Shown here: piece after piece, positions 28,027-36,556 of the stretch
Numbering within the stretch: position 1 is the stretch's first letter
Layout of the letters: every line of letters begins with the position of its first letter
Source of the DNA: Lysinibacillus halotolerans
GTDB lineage: Bacteria; Bacillota; Bacilli; Bacillales_A; Planococcaceae
Direction: 5' to 3'
DNA length: 64,000 nt
Assembly (NCBI RefSeq): GCF_003711845.1
Contig: NZ_RHLQ01000008.1
Coordinates: forward strand, 24,050-88,049
Notes under the pieces: generated by a model
The model's input: the letters and a program-made list of their open reading frames with translations, nothing else
The model's database searches: none
Told to the model about the DNA's origin: nothing
Translations under genes and position numbers: made by a program

Positions 28027-28332
28027 TCAATCATAAAGTTCCATAAAGATAGGCGCTACCTTGCAAGGCTTTATCTCTATTTTCTGCCACACATTCGCCA
28101 CAACGTAAGGCTCGACCCTCAACCAATTTTCCAACTCCTCTCTTGATGGAAAATCGACTACCATCATCGATCCTCTCATTTTTCCATTATCATCAAGAAT
28201 TGCGGCACCATATAAATGCTGACCTTCTTTTACTCTTTCTTCAACTGATTTTAAATGTGCTTCTCTAGCCATTAATCTTCTTTCGATTGCTTTCTCATCC
28301 GCGCCATCATAAGCTGTTATTATATACTGCAT
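28027..28332 (-). CDS. YciI family protein
   Basis: A 101-residue ferredoxin-like-fold protein of the YCII family: MQYIITAYDGAD, the RLMAREAHLKSVEERVKEG helix with the conserved histidine, GSMMVVDFPSREELENWLRV, then a strand ending KVAPIFMELYD. YciI-like domains may be small enzymes or dimeric binding proteins; function is not established. The open frame begins 10 codons earlier at 28362, but AAAGGAGAT precedes ATG 28332 at normal distance, so 28332 is the start. Single gene. Confidence 0.88.
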   Translation of the reverse strand: MQYIITAYDGADEKAIERRLMAREAHLKSVEERVKEGQHLYGAAILDDNGKMRGSMMVVDFPSREELENWLRVEPYVVANVWQKIEIKPCKVAPIFMELYD

Positions 28333-28603
28333 TTCTTCCCTATCTCCTTTTCTAATTTCCATTTACTACTATACTAAATGAAAACAACAAAATATTAAAT
28401 CATTGGGAAAAGATCAGTTAAAGAACCCATTCATTCCTTTTGTACATATACTATCTAAGAAAATAACGATTTGGGATGTATTACATGGAAGTAACCAACT
28501 CTTAAAAGAACAAACATTCCCCCGCCTTTCATATTAAAAGCAGTAACCTATTCCATCTAGTTGGCTAAAACCAGAATTACTCCCACAATTTTGGAGGTAT
28601 AAA

Positions 28604-29095
28604 ATGACAAATTTTTATTCATTTCATGGAACGGTTACGGCCATTAGTGATTTTTTTACAGGGCAAAATGGAGAAAATGAAGGTTGTACTAAATTATTTA
28701 CTGTTCAAAATGAGATGGGTGCAGTAGTAAACTTTGTTGTTACTCCCTCAACTTATTTCGTAGAGCATGAAATGATTGTTGAAGGTGACCGCGTAACAGG
28801 CTATTATGATGGAGACTTACCTACTATCCTTATTTATCCTCCCCAATATCACGCACTTGTAATGGTAAAGGATAACCCAAATCAAAATGTGAAAGTAGAT
28901 TATTTTAATAACCAATTGATCAGTAGCGATGGACAATTACAATTAAATTTATCCAGCTTTACGCAAATGTTATTAACAAATGGACAATTCTTTTCGAAAT
29001 ATCCAGCAAACCGCGATTTAATTGTTATCTATGGACCTTCCACAAGAAGTATCCCAGCTCAAACAACACCTTATCAAATAATCATTTTATGCTAA
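28604..29095 (+). CDS. Conserved-looking protein of unknown function
   Basis: A 163-residue soluble protein without signal peptide or membrane segment. I do not recognise a named family. It is rich in predicted beta strands (FHGTVTAISDF, KLFTVQNEMGAVVNFVVTP, GDRVTGYYD) and has an OB-fold-like rhythm in its first 90 residues, then a proline-rich ILIYPPQYHALVMV and a C-terminal LIVIYGPSTRSIPAQTTP segment ending in a cysteine. The ATG follows TTGGAGGTAT, a strong site, and codon use looks like its neighbours, so it is a real gene. It stands alone. Confidence 0.75.
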   Translation: MTNFYSFHGTVTAISDFFTGQNGENEGCTKLFTVQNEMGAVVNFVVTPSTYFVEHEMIVEGDRVTGYYDGDLPTILIYPPQYHALVMVKDNPNQNVKVDYFNNQLISSDGQLQLNLSSFTQMLLTNGQFFSKYPANRDLIVIYGPSTRSIPAQTTPYQIIILC

Positions 29096-29176
29096 GTGTA
29101 TTCGTTTTTTATTTTTCCCAATTGAATGCATCGGAGATTCAATTAGCTTTGTAAGTTCCTATCACTAACATATAAA

Positions 29177-29222
29177 ATCCGGGAGTTCTTGTCCTAAAAC
29201 TTAGACAAAACTACCGGATAAA
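29177..29222 (-). terminator. Possible hairpin terminator between convergent genes
   Basis: ATCCGG and CCGGAT enclose a loosely paired interior (TTGTC/GACAA) between the unknown gene and the TauE/SafE remnant. T runs on either side are short, so activity is uncertain. Confidence 0.4.
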
Positions 29223-29247
29223 ATTACGTCCCCAGTTTATTCATTTA

Positions 29248-29800
29248 TTATAAAATATCCACCCATAATTTAATTGCTGTCCCTAAAACTAAAACTGCTA
29301 ACATTCCTTGTAATGTCTTTGTATTCACCTTTTTGCTGATTTTCGCCCCAAGAGGAGCTGCTAAATTCCAGCGATAATCACTATAGAAGCAATTAAATAT
29401 TATACTTGTCCTGTTGATATTTTTCCAATGGATCCTGCTATATAAGATATAAAGGTAATGGCTAAGCAGATGCAATTGTCATTCGTGTAGGAATTTTAAG
29501 AATTAATAACATAATCGGAACCAACAAAAATCCTCCACCCGCTCCTACTACACCAGAACCAATTCCAACAATAAATGCTAAACTAGCTGCTAACGGCTTA
29601 CTAAAGCTCACTTCATCTAATGGTATATCATCAATTTGTTTTTTAGGAATAAAAAGTAATGCTAATATCCCGTAAACAATGTTTATTTGAACTTCGCTTA
29701 ATTGTAATGACCCAAAACTACCAATCAATGTACCAATCGTGACTGATATAGCCATCCTTACACATTTTCTTAATCCATGCAGGAATATGCTAATGCTCAT
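29248..29800 (-). pseudogene. Decayed sulfite exporter TauE/SafE (TSUP) family gene
   Basis: Two overlapping frames together give the C-terminal two thirds of a TSUP membrane protein. The first frame reads VTIGTLIGSFGSLQLSE, then the signature GIGSGVVGAGGGFLLVPI, ending PTRMTIAS; after a one-base loss the sequence continues as LAITFISYIAGSIGK, then, beyond a stop and another shift, PLGAKISKKVNTKTLQGML to the natural end. The N-terminal part is missing, so the gene is dead in several ways. Intact relatives export sulfite, sulfonates or related sulfur compounds. A CstR/CsoR-like inverted repeat lies upstream at 30000. Confidence 0.8.
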
Positions 29801-30370
29801 CGATTAACTAACATGAACTTCTATAATGTCAATCGAACATAAAGTATCCACTGCTTTTTTGCAAGGAAAATGGACATTGGAAAAACATAACTTTATTGAT
29901 AGATTTCATTTTAAACTTTCTTTTTTAACTTCACTTTAATATTTTGTAAAGGAAAAGAAAAACTGTCCTACTTAACGTACTGCATCTCTCCATATAAAAA
30001 TACCCCTTTAGGTATATGTGATGTTAAAAATAAAAAGTCAATAGTATTTATTGACTTATAACAATTCAATCCACAGCTTTTTCATTACCTTCTGCTTCTT
30101 GTAAAAAATCAAACAGTAGAAACTTGAGTGATGACAGATTTGCGTTCTTTACCTTCAACTATCATTTCATTTTCATTATGCCTCTGAGTGATCTTCTAAT
30201 GGTTTATCTCGATTCCTCAGTTTAGCCTCATAAGATTCAAATGCTACAATTTCATATTTAATGCAGAAAATGTGAAAAAAGTTCGTTTTCCAAGTTTCTC
30301 ATTTTAATACTAATTCCCCAATATTATGTCAAAACTAAGAGTTAATACTATCGTTTTTAAGGGGATTTAT
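29801..30370. other. Gene-poor stretch with decayed sequence
   Basis: About 570 bases between the TSUP remnant and the second ger operon. On the minus strand a short coding-like piece (about 30266-30176, reading YEIVAFESYEAKLRN) ends in a stop and looks like a gene remnant, not identified. Also present: the inverted repeat ATACC-N6-GGTAT (30000-30015). Confidence 0.45.
30000..30015. promoter_or_regulatory. CstR/CsoR-like inverted repeat ahead of the TSUP remnant
   Basis: ATACCCCTTTAGGTAT: an ATACC/GGTAT inverted repeat with a C-rich centre, like the operators of persulfide sensors (CstR) that control TauE and rhodanese genes in Gram-positives. It lies about 200 bases upstream of the TSUP remnant. 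This is pattern resemblance only. Confidence 0.35.
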
Positions 30371-31489
30371 ATGGGAAAAATTAGTTTGCTACATGTCGTA
30401 TTTTTAGTAATGACCTTCATCGGATTAAAAAATCACGTAACAATTTTGCCACCTATTTTAGAAACAGCAAAAAGGGACGGATGGGCTTCCGTAATTTTAG
30501 CCGCTTTCATCATTTTCCCATTGTTATTTTTAATTATTTACATTCAAAATAAATCAAATCAGCAACCGATGAAACAATGGTTGAGAGAAAAAATCGGTCC
30601 TACTGGATCTACAATACTATTGTATAGCATCGTTATTTTTTTATTAATTTCAGCTGCCTTTACGATGCGTGAAACCATTCTTTGGATATCGGCCACCTTT
30701 TTACCACAAACCCCTCCAATCTTTTTATTAACGATTTATATCATCCTTTGTTTTTTACTCGTTTCTAAAAATATTTTAACGATTGTTATTGTGAATGGGT
30801 TTGTATTATTTTTTGTTGTCATTTTTGGTTTTTTTGTGGCCATTACGAATTTACAAGTTAAAGACTATAGTTATCTACTTCCTTTATTTGAAAATGGGTT
30901 TACACCAATAGCAAAAAGCATTTTTTTCCCTGCATCCGGTTTTATTGAGTTATTTTTACTACTTTTTCTTCATCATTATTTTAAACAAAAAATGAAATGG
31001 TATCATCTTGCGATTATGCTATTTATTTTGATGGGTTTAACTTTGGGACCGCTTATGGGGGCGATTACTCTATTTGGACCAGAAGAAGCAGCAAAACAGC
31101 GTTATCCGGCCTTTGAAGAATGGGGTCTAGTTTCAATTGGTGCATTCATTACTCACATGGATTTTTTATCGATTTATCAATGGCTAACAGGAACATTTAT
31201 ACGCGTGGGGTTATTATTATTTATTGCTGCGGACATATTAAATATAACTGAAGACAGTAAAAAAATATGGTCTTACATGATGCCACCCTTTTTCATCATC
31301 AATTTAATCCTTTACTTATTGGATGATAATTTATTTTTCAAATTAAATACCCATGATTTTTTAATTATTACATTCGTTTATTTCTTACTTTTATCGCTTC
31401 TTATAGGTGCTGTTGCCCTTATCTCTAATAGACAAAATAAAAACAAAGTCCGAAGTCCAAAAAACAAAACAGAAAGTAGTGAATCTTAA
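30371..31489 (+). CDS. Spore germinant receptor B subunit (GerAB-type permease), second operon
   Basis: A 372-residue GerAB-family permease with about ten membrane segments (opening MGKISLLHVVFLVMTFIGLK) and a basic C-terminal tail (NRQNKNKVRSPKNK). The open frame extends to 30326, but AAGGGGA (30359-30364) is 6 bases before ATG 30371 and the family homology begins there. Unlike the operon at 2761-6550, the B gene comes first here, followed at once by A and then C. It should form the ligand-binding membrane subunit of a second receptor. Confidence 0.92.
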   Translation: MGKISLLHVVFLVMTFIGLKNHVTILPPILETAKRDGWASVILAAFIIFPLLFLIIYIQNKSNQQPMKQWLREKIGPTGSTILLYSIVIFLLISAAFTMRETILWISATFLPQTPPIFLLTIYIILCFLLVSKNILTIVIVNGFVLFFVVIFGFFVAITNLQVKDYSYLLPLFENGFTPIAKSIFFPASGFIELFLLLFLHHYFKQKMKWYHLAIMLFILMGLTLGPLMGAITLFGPEEAAKQRYPAFEEWGLVSIGAFITHMDFLSIYQWLTGTFIRVGLLLFIAADILNITEDSKKIWSYMMPPFFIINLILYLLDDNLFFKLNTHDFLIITFVYFLLLSLLIGAVALISNRQNKNKVRSPKNKTESSES

Positions 31490-31490
31490 A

Positions 31491-32948
31491 ATGGACACAT
31501 CTGGACATTCTTCATTTAAGCACTTTGAATTAAAGCAACTATTCGAGAAATCTGAAGATATTATTTTTAACGAAATGACCTTTCAGCAATCGAAGGTTTT
31601 ATTGATCAAATGCGATTCAATGGTCGACGAACAGCTGCTATATACTCTTGTTCTTCCGAATATAGAAAAACTTTATAAAAATTCTACAAATCAAATTACA
31701 GAAGAACAAATTAAGCAATTACCTATCCCCAATTTAAAGAAATTAACTGATAAGAAGGACGTTATTACATCTGCATTTAGTGGCAATCTCCTAATTTTCT
31801 TCGAAGATAATGAGCTTCTTTATTCTTGCAATATTGCACGAAAACCCAATCGTTCAATCGAAGAAACAAATATGGAAGTAATGGTAAAAGGGGCAAGAGA
31901 TAATTTCATCGAAGACCTTGCTACAAATATTGCCCTTATACGAAAACGTCTGCCCACAAATTCATTATGTGTTGAAAAAATTGAAATAGGTAGAAGAAGT
32001 AAAACGAAAATTGCGCTTCTCTATTTTGATGATATTGCAAATAAAGATATTCTAACAGAATTAAAAACACGATTTCTAGAAATCGATACAGATATCATTA
32101 TAAGCGGTGACTCTTTAATGGAATTTGTCGATAAAAAAAACTGGATTTTTCCTACATCAAACTATACAGGAACTGCAGAGTTTGCGGTCCAGTCATTGCT
32201 GAGGGGAAGATACGTAATTTTAGTGGACACTGTAGCATATGCCACTATTACACCGGTCAATTTTTTCTATTTATTAAAAGCGGGAGAGGATTTCGAAGTC
32301 GCGGGTATATATAGTGTTTTTGCAAGAGGCCTTCGACTTATTGGTACATTACTCGGAGTAGCACTTCCCGCCTTTTGGCTTGCTTTAACACTTTTTCACC
32401 AAAATCAATTGCCATTACAATTACTTGCGACGGTTGTTATGACAAATCAAGGTTTACCATTTCCAGCAGTATTAGAAATGCTATTAATTCTTCTTATGTT
32501 TGAAATACTTCGAGAAGCTGGCTTGCGGCTTCCTACTAAAATTGGCGGAATTATTGGCGTCATTGGAGGACTAATTATAGGTGATGCGGCGATTCGATCA
32601 GGTATTACAAGCCCTGCAATGGTCGTAGTAATTGCAACTGCAACAATTGCTTCTTACACCGTTGTTAATCGGGAATTAGAATCAATAATAAGTATTTTAC
32701 GTATTTTCTGCATTCTTTTAACAGCATTTTTTGGTTTGTTTGGATTCTTCATTAGTTTATTTTTTCTGCTTCTATATACAGCAAACATACGTGTTTTCGG
32801 CATCCCTTATATAAATATTACAGCAGATTTAAGTTGGGATAATGTGAAACAGACGTTGTTTAGAGTTGCCAAGTATAAGTATAGAAAAAGACCCGATTTC
32901 TTAGAACCCCAAGATAAAACACGTAACAACGAAGGTAATAATCGATGA
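31491..32948 (+). CDS. Spore germinant receptor A subunit (GerA family), second operon
   Basis: A 485-residue GerA-family subunit. Landmarks: IGRRSKTKIALLYFDDIANK, an IFPTSNYT segment, and the membrane half with REAGLRLPTKIGGIIGVIGG. It is shorter than the first A subunit because it lacks the lysine-rich tail. An upstream in-frame ATG at 31407 lies inside the B gene; ATG 31491, one base after the B stop, is the more sensible start though its ribosome binding site (GAAAGTAGTG) is weak, so coupling is likely. The C gene overlaps the end (ATGA). Confidence 0.93.
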   Translation: MDTSGHSSFKHFELKQLFEKSEDIIFNEMTFQQSKVLLIKCDSMVDEQLLYTLVLPNIEKLYKNSTNQITEEQIKQLPIPNLKKLTDKKDVITSAFSGNLLIFFEDNELLYSCNIARKPNRSIEETNMEVMVKGARDNFIEDLATNIALIRKRLPTNSLCVEKIEIGRRSKTKIALLYFDDIANKDILTELKTRFLEIDTDIIISGDSLMEFVDKKNWIFPTSNYTGTAEFAVQSLLRGRYVILVDTVAYATITPVNFFYLLKAGEDFEVAGIYSVFARGLRLIGTLLGVALPAFWLALTLFHQNQLPLQLLATVVMTNQGLPFPAVLEMLLILLMFEILREAGLRLPTKIGGIIGVIGGLIIGDAAIRSGITSPAMVVVIATATIASYTVVNRELESIISILRIFCILLTAFFGLFGFFISLFFLLLYTANIRVFGIPYINITADLSWDNVKQTLFRVAKYKYRKRPDFLEPQDKTRNNEGNNR

Positions 32949-34087
32949 ACAAAAAATATTTTATCATCCTCATACTACCACTTATCTTATTAGCTGGCTG
33001 TTGGGATTTAAATGAAAATGAACGCATGTATTATGCTTACGGTGTAGGTGTAGATTATCAAAATGATGAATATGTCATTTGGATTCAACTAATTAATTTT
33101 GCAACCATCGCAAAAACTGAGCAATCTACTATCGATGGGATGCAGTCACAAGTATCATCTGCTTCAGGAAAAACATTTGATGAAGCTCTTTTCAAGCTTT
33201 ATCATGCAATAGATGAAAGGGTTTATTGGGGACATTTATCCCTTTTAATTTTTAGTGAAGAAGCGTTAAACCAAGGACGCGTGAACTCTGTTCTCAATAC
33301 TCTAACCCGCTATACTGATACTCGTTACAATATTTGGGTATATTGTACTGATCAACCTTTAGATCAATTCTTGATTACTGTTCCAGTTCTCAATAAAGGA
33401 ATCAGTTTAACTGTTATAGGCGACCCTTTAAATTCATATGAACAGGAATCTTTTATTGACCCAATTGATATCAGAAGATTAATTATAGATTTGGATGAGC
33501 CTGGTCACGAAGCGAACATTCCATATATAACATTGAAAAAGGATTGGAAAACACAAAAAGGTACTGAATCTACCATTAAAATTAATGGAGTCGGAGTTGT
33601 AACAACAAAAGGATTTAAAGGTTTTATTAAAAACGAAGATGTTAGCGGTCTTCAATGGATGAGTAATGAAACAAAACGAGGAGAAATTACAAATCAATAC
33701 AAAAATAAATATTTAACTGTAACTCTCCGAAATATTAATGTAAATGTAGTGCCGAATGTTAATGGGAATGATGTAAAGTTCGATATAAATATTGGTTTGA
33801 ATGGCACTTTAGCAAGCTTTGAAGAAAATTTAACCTCGAACAATATAAAGGAATTAGTCATTCAAGAAATGAAAAAAGAAATTACCCAAACTTATCAAGT
33901 TGCTTTGGAGAAGGATATTGATATTTATCACTTTTCAGAAGTATTATATCGAAAAAATGTAAAGGCATGGAAGAAGCTTCAACAAAATGGGAATATAAAA
34001 TTAGATCATGATACAATCGGCAAAATTAATATTAAAATAGAAAAATTAACCTCAGGAAGAAAAGCCTTTAAAGAAACAATAAATTAA
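32945..34087 (+). CDS. Spore germinant receptor C subunit (GerAC-type lipoprotein), second operon
   Basis: A 380-residue GerAC-family lipoprotein. The signal peptide ends LLAGC with the lipid-modified cysteine at residue 19, followed by WDLNENERM, a typical family start (CWD). The mature part has the conserved GVGVDYQNDEYVIWIQLINFA strand and a charged C-terminal domain. It overlaps the A gene by four bases and ends the operon before a terminator. Confidence 0.93.
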   Translation: MNKKYFIILILPLILLAGCWDLNENERMYYAYGVGVDYQNDEYVIWIQLINFATIAKTEQSTIDGMQSQVSSASGKTFDEALFKLYHAIDERVYWGHLSLLIFSEEALNQGRVNSVLNTLTRYTDTRYNIWVYCTDQPLDQFLITVPVLNKGISLTVIGDPLNSYEQESFIDPIDIRRLIIDLDEPGHEANIPYITLKKDWKTQKGTESTIKINGVGVVTTKGFKGFIKNEDVSGLQWMSNETKRGEITNQYKNKYLTVTLRNINVNVVPNVNGNDVKFDINIGLNGTLASFEENLTSNNIKELVIQEMKKEITQTYQVALEKDIDIYHFSEVLYRKNVKAWKKLQQNGNIKLDHDTIGKINIKIEKLTSGRKAFKETIN

Positions 34088-34124
34088 ACATATTTACCCT
34101 TTAGAAAATATTTTAACTGTCGAT

Positions 34125-34162
34125 AAACCTTCAGAATAATACAATCTGAAGGTTTTTGTTAT
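34125..34162 (+). terminator. Intrinsic terminator of the second ger operon
   Basis: A perfect 10-bp stem (AACCTTCAGA 34126-34135 with TCTGAAGGTT 34145-34154) followed by TTTGTTATT. Confidence 0.88.
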
Positions 34163-34306
34163 TCAAGTTTGTTTCCTGGAAAAAAAGAATTTTTTAATTC
34201 TCCACTCATAGCGATTCATAACCGTGAAAAAATCCATATCTAAAATGCCCCAATCCCAATCAATAACAGTTATAATATTCCTAGTTTATTTACTAAGGAG
34301 TTTTGA

Positions 34307-34750
34307 TTGGTGATTCATTATAGACGTTTAATTAGAATGGAAAATATAGAAATATTCAGGATTGTTAAAAACAGTGTTTCAATGGGATACCTTATCATTG
34401 AAGACTTAAGAAGAAATTTAAATGATACCGAAAAACAACTACTCCCCTTTAGAATAATGGAAGAAGAAGAACTGGCAGAGTACAAAAATCTAATTAAGAT
34501 TTATATTCTTTCAGATGAGGAGTTAGCAGAGGAAGATAGAACGATATTTGAGGAATTTGCTATGGATTTAGTAGATTTAAAAGATGGCTGTTTATATATT
34601 CTTGAATCTTATGTACACGAGCAATTATTTATAGAGACTCCTCTAGATTTACGAGTTGAAGATTATCAAAAAATGTTACATTTAGTTCAGTCGAGTTATG
34701 ATATATCAAAATTAGATTTGAGAAAAACAATGTATTTATCACAAGAATAA
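34307..34750 (+). CDS. Small acidic protein of unknown function
   Basis: A 147-residue, mostly helical, acidic protein that I do not recognise. It has no signal peptide or membrane segment. Acidic stretches (IMEEEELAEYKNL, LSDEELAEEDRTIFEEFAMD) suggest a soluble helical bundle. AAGGAG (34295-34300) precedes TTG 34307 by six bases and GTG 34310 by nine, so either may be the start; ATG 34337 (MENIEIF) has no site. It stands alone between a terminator and a MerR gene. Confidence 0.65.
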   Translation: MVIHYRRLIRMENIEIFRIVKNSVSMGYLIIEDLRRNLNDTEKQLLPFRIMEEEELAEYKNLIKIYILSDEELAEEDRTIFEEFAMDLVDLKDGCLYILESYVHEQLFIETPLDLRVEDYQKMLHLVQSSYDISKLDLRKTMYLSQE

Positions 34751-34929
34751 CCGTGTATCTAAGTTCATGATGCAAAGTATTCCCTCTAGAATCTCTAGCC
34801 TATATTTTCCTTCAAAAATGGATATAAGACATCATAACCTGTCTTTGACATTAAGATAGTAGCCTGATACAATCTTTAAACAAGATAGAGTTAACTCGAA
34901 GTCTATCAACGTAGAAAGGGAATAGCAAA

Positions 34930-35343
34930 ATGAATACCTATACAATAAGCGAAGTTGCAAAACAATTGAATCTTACCGTATATACATTACGTTATTACGA
35001 TAAAGAGGGACTTTTGCCTTTTGTGGAACGGACATCTAGCGGCATAAGGATGTTTAAAGAATCCGATATCGAAGCTTTAAAAGTGATAGAATGTCTAAAA
35101 TCAACAGGTATGCCGATTAAGGAGATTAAAAACTTCATTGATTGGTGTTCTGATGGGGATTCAACATTGCAACAAAGATATGACATGTTTATAGAAAGAA
35201 AAGCTAGTGTTGAGGCACAAATGGAAGAATTGAAAAAAACATTAGAACTCATTGACCATAAATGTAACTATTACAAAACTGCATTAGAAGCTGGCACGGA
35301 GGATGTTCATAAATCGAATAAAATAGAGATCCCCCATTCATAG
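34930..35343 (+). CDS. MerR family transcriptional regulator
   Basis: A 137-residue MerR-type regulator: winged helix-turn-helix at residues 3-70 (YTISEVAKQLNLTVYTLRYY, DKEGLLPF, SGIRMFKESDIEALKVIECLK) and a dimer coiled coil (about 85-120). Two cysteines (residues about 57 and 76 in the wing/linker and one at 113) do not form a metal-binding pattern, so it belongs to the AdhR-like group that often responds to aldehydes or electrophiles. The target is unclear as no partner gene is adjacent. ATG follows GAAAGGGAATAG. Confidence 0.9.
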   Translation: MNTYTISEVAKQLNLTVYTLRYYDKEGLLPFVERTSSGIRMFKESDIEALKVIECLKSTGMPIKEIKNFIDWCSDGDSTLQQRYDMFIERKASVEAQMEELKKTLELIDHKCNYYKTALEAGTEDVHKSNKIEIPHS

Positions 35344-35562
35344 ACTTGTATTATGGATTTATAATCAAAAATGTCACCTTTCAATTCACTTCAGCACTCA
35401 ATTTGCTGTACACCATCTACAATAACATTAAAGGTACATATTTTGTCACAGCAACAGCAACAATATTGATTTATACGAAAAAACGGATTTAATTCCATTT
35501 GACAAGTTGGAAACGTTCTTTACTGAAAATTTAAAGTAACAATTATTTAAATATATGAATTT
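35344..35562. other. Short remnant of an unidentified gene
   Basis: The last 35 codons of a frame ending at TAA 35537-35539 read NIDLYEKTDLIPFDKLETFF and look like the C-terminus of a lost gene. Nothing upstream continues it. A terminator follows at once, as expected for a former gene end. Confidence 0.35.
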
Positions 35563-35592
35563 AAAAGCTCCCGTTATTACGGGAGCTTTTAA
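35563..35592 (+). terminator. Intrinsic terminator hairpin
   Basis: AAAAGCTCCCGT (35563-35574) pairs perfectly with ACGGGAGCTTTT (35579-35590) around a 4-base loop. It could serve the MerR gene or the lost gene, and being symmetric also the minus strand. Confidence 0.8.
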
Positions 35593-35675
35593 TATGTTTA
35601 GTTAACTAATTCATAAGTATAATTACTTATTTAGTCTAGAGATATAGATTAACATATCGGTATTGTTGAGAATAA

Positions 35676-36077
35676 CTATTGTTTTACGTGTTCGTATTTC
35701 AATATTTCAATAGTAAATCCATGATTACATTTTTGCTTATTTATTTTGTCACTATCACAAGATGGGGAAATTTTAACCTGAACAATATCTTCTTTAAAAT
35801 CTTCAATTTTATTCGAAGGAATTTCTATTTTTATAGTAACATCATACGAATGATCTTCTTCATAAGAGATATCAACAATTCCCTTCCACTGCCAATCAAA
35901 AAGAGAATTCTTACCATATTCCCTTAATACTCTTTTATCAACAGTTGGAAATATTATATCTAAGATAATATCCTCTGTAGTAACATATAGTTTTTCTACT
36001 TCATTTGACTTAACAATTTGCGTAGGTGTAAAAACGCTAAAAAGTATACCGAATAAGAATAATAGTGGCTTAATCAT
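35676..36077 (-). CDS. Exported protein of unknown function (DUF3888-like)
   Basis: A 133-residue protein with a signal peptide (MIKPLLFLFGILFSVFTPTQ, probable cleavage near residue 24) and no later membrane segment. The middle VTTEDIILDIIFPTVDKRVLREY and the paired strand DVTIKIEIP resemble the small secreted DUF3888 family of bacilli; I am only moderately sure. Two cysteines near the C-terminus (CDSDKINKQKC) could form a disulfide. It ends next to the hairpin at 35563-35590 and begins about 190 bases from the riboswitch on the other strand. Confidence 0.65.
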   Translation of the reverse strand: MIKPLLFLFGILFSVFTPTQIVKSNEVEKLYVTTEDIILDIIFPTVDKRVLREYGKNSLFDWQWKGIVDISYEEDHSYDVTIKIEIPSNKIEDFKEDIVQVKISPSCDSDKINKQKCNHGFTIEILKYEHVKQ

Positions 36078-36269
36078 TTACATACACACCTTTAAATTAT
36101 ATTTATTCTTATTCTTTACATATTGTATCTATTTATTTCTAGAATAATGTGGATGTAGTATTAACTATTTTACTTTTTTGTAAAATCTAGCTATTCCTTG
36201 ATTTTCGTTACTTATATTACATTGACAAGAGTAGCAAAATTTTGTATATTAAATTTAATCAATATGAAT

Positions 36270-36365
36270 AGTTCTCCTAAAGGGGAGTAGCTTTAACAGC
36301 GAAGTCGTCATTACGGAAGATTTAGTTCTTCTCGGCTTTGTTGGCAACGAACTTGTTGTTAGCAA
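36270..36365 (+). ncRNA. yybP-ykoY manganese riboswitch aptamer
   Basis: The conserved core is present: CTAAAGGGGAGTAGC (36277-36291), then GCGAAGTCGTCATTACGGA and CTCGGCTTTGTTGGCAACGA, ending with AGCAAGACC. It lies upstream of a TerC-family gene, the usual partner, as ykoY in B. subtilis. This family binds Mn(II) and opens the downstream gene when manganese is high. Confidence 0.9.
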
Positions 36366-36405
36366 GACCTTTACCTCTGTAACGGTAAAGGTCTTTTATT
36401 TTTTT
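36366..36405 (+). terminator. Riboswitch expression-platform terminator
   Basis: GACCTTTACC (36366-36375) pairs perfectly with GGTAAAGGTC (36384-36393), then TTTTATTTTTTT. The 5' arm begins where the aptamer ends, so aptamer folding can compete with it. Confidence 0.85.
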
Positions 36406-36442
36406 AAAACCTTTATCTAACGAGATAAAGGTTTTTTGTTTT
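36406..36442 (+). terminator. Second terminator in the same leader
   Basis: AAAACCTTTATCT (36406-36418) pairs perfectly with AGATAAAGGTTTT (36423-36435), followed by TTGTTTTTT. Its arms resemble those of the first terminator (CCTTTA/TAAAGG), so it may be a duplicate. Confidence 0.8.
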
Positions 36443-36556
36443 TTAAAGTAAACATTCTCAAATGAACGGAGTTGGAATGGATGAAGCTTAATGTTAATTG
36501 GTAATCACTTATGTTTTTTATAAATAGTTGGATTATAAATTAAGGGGGAATTAAAA

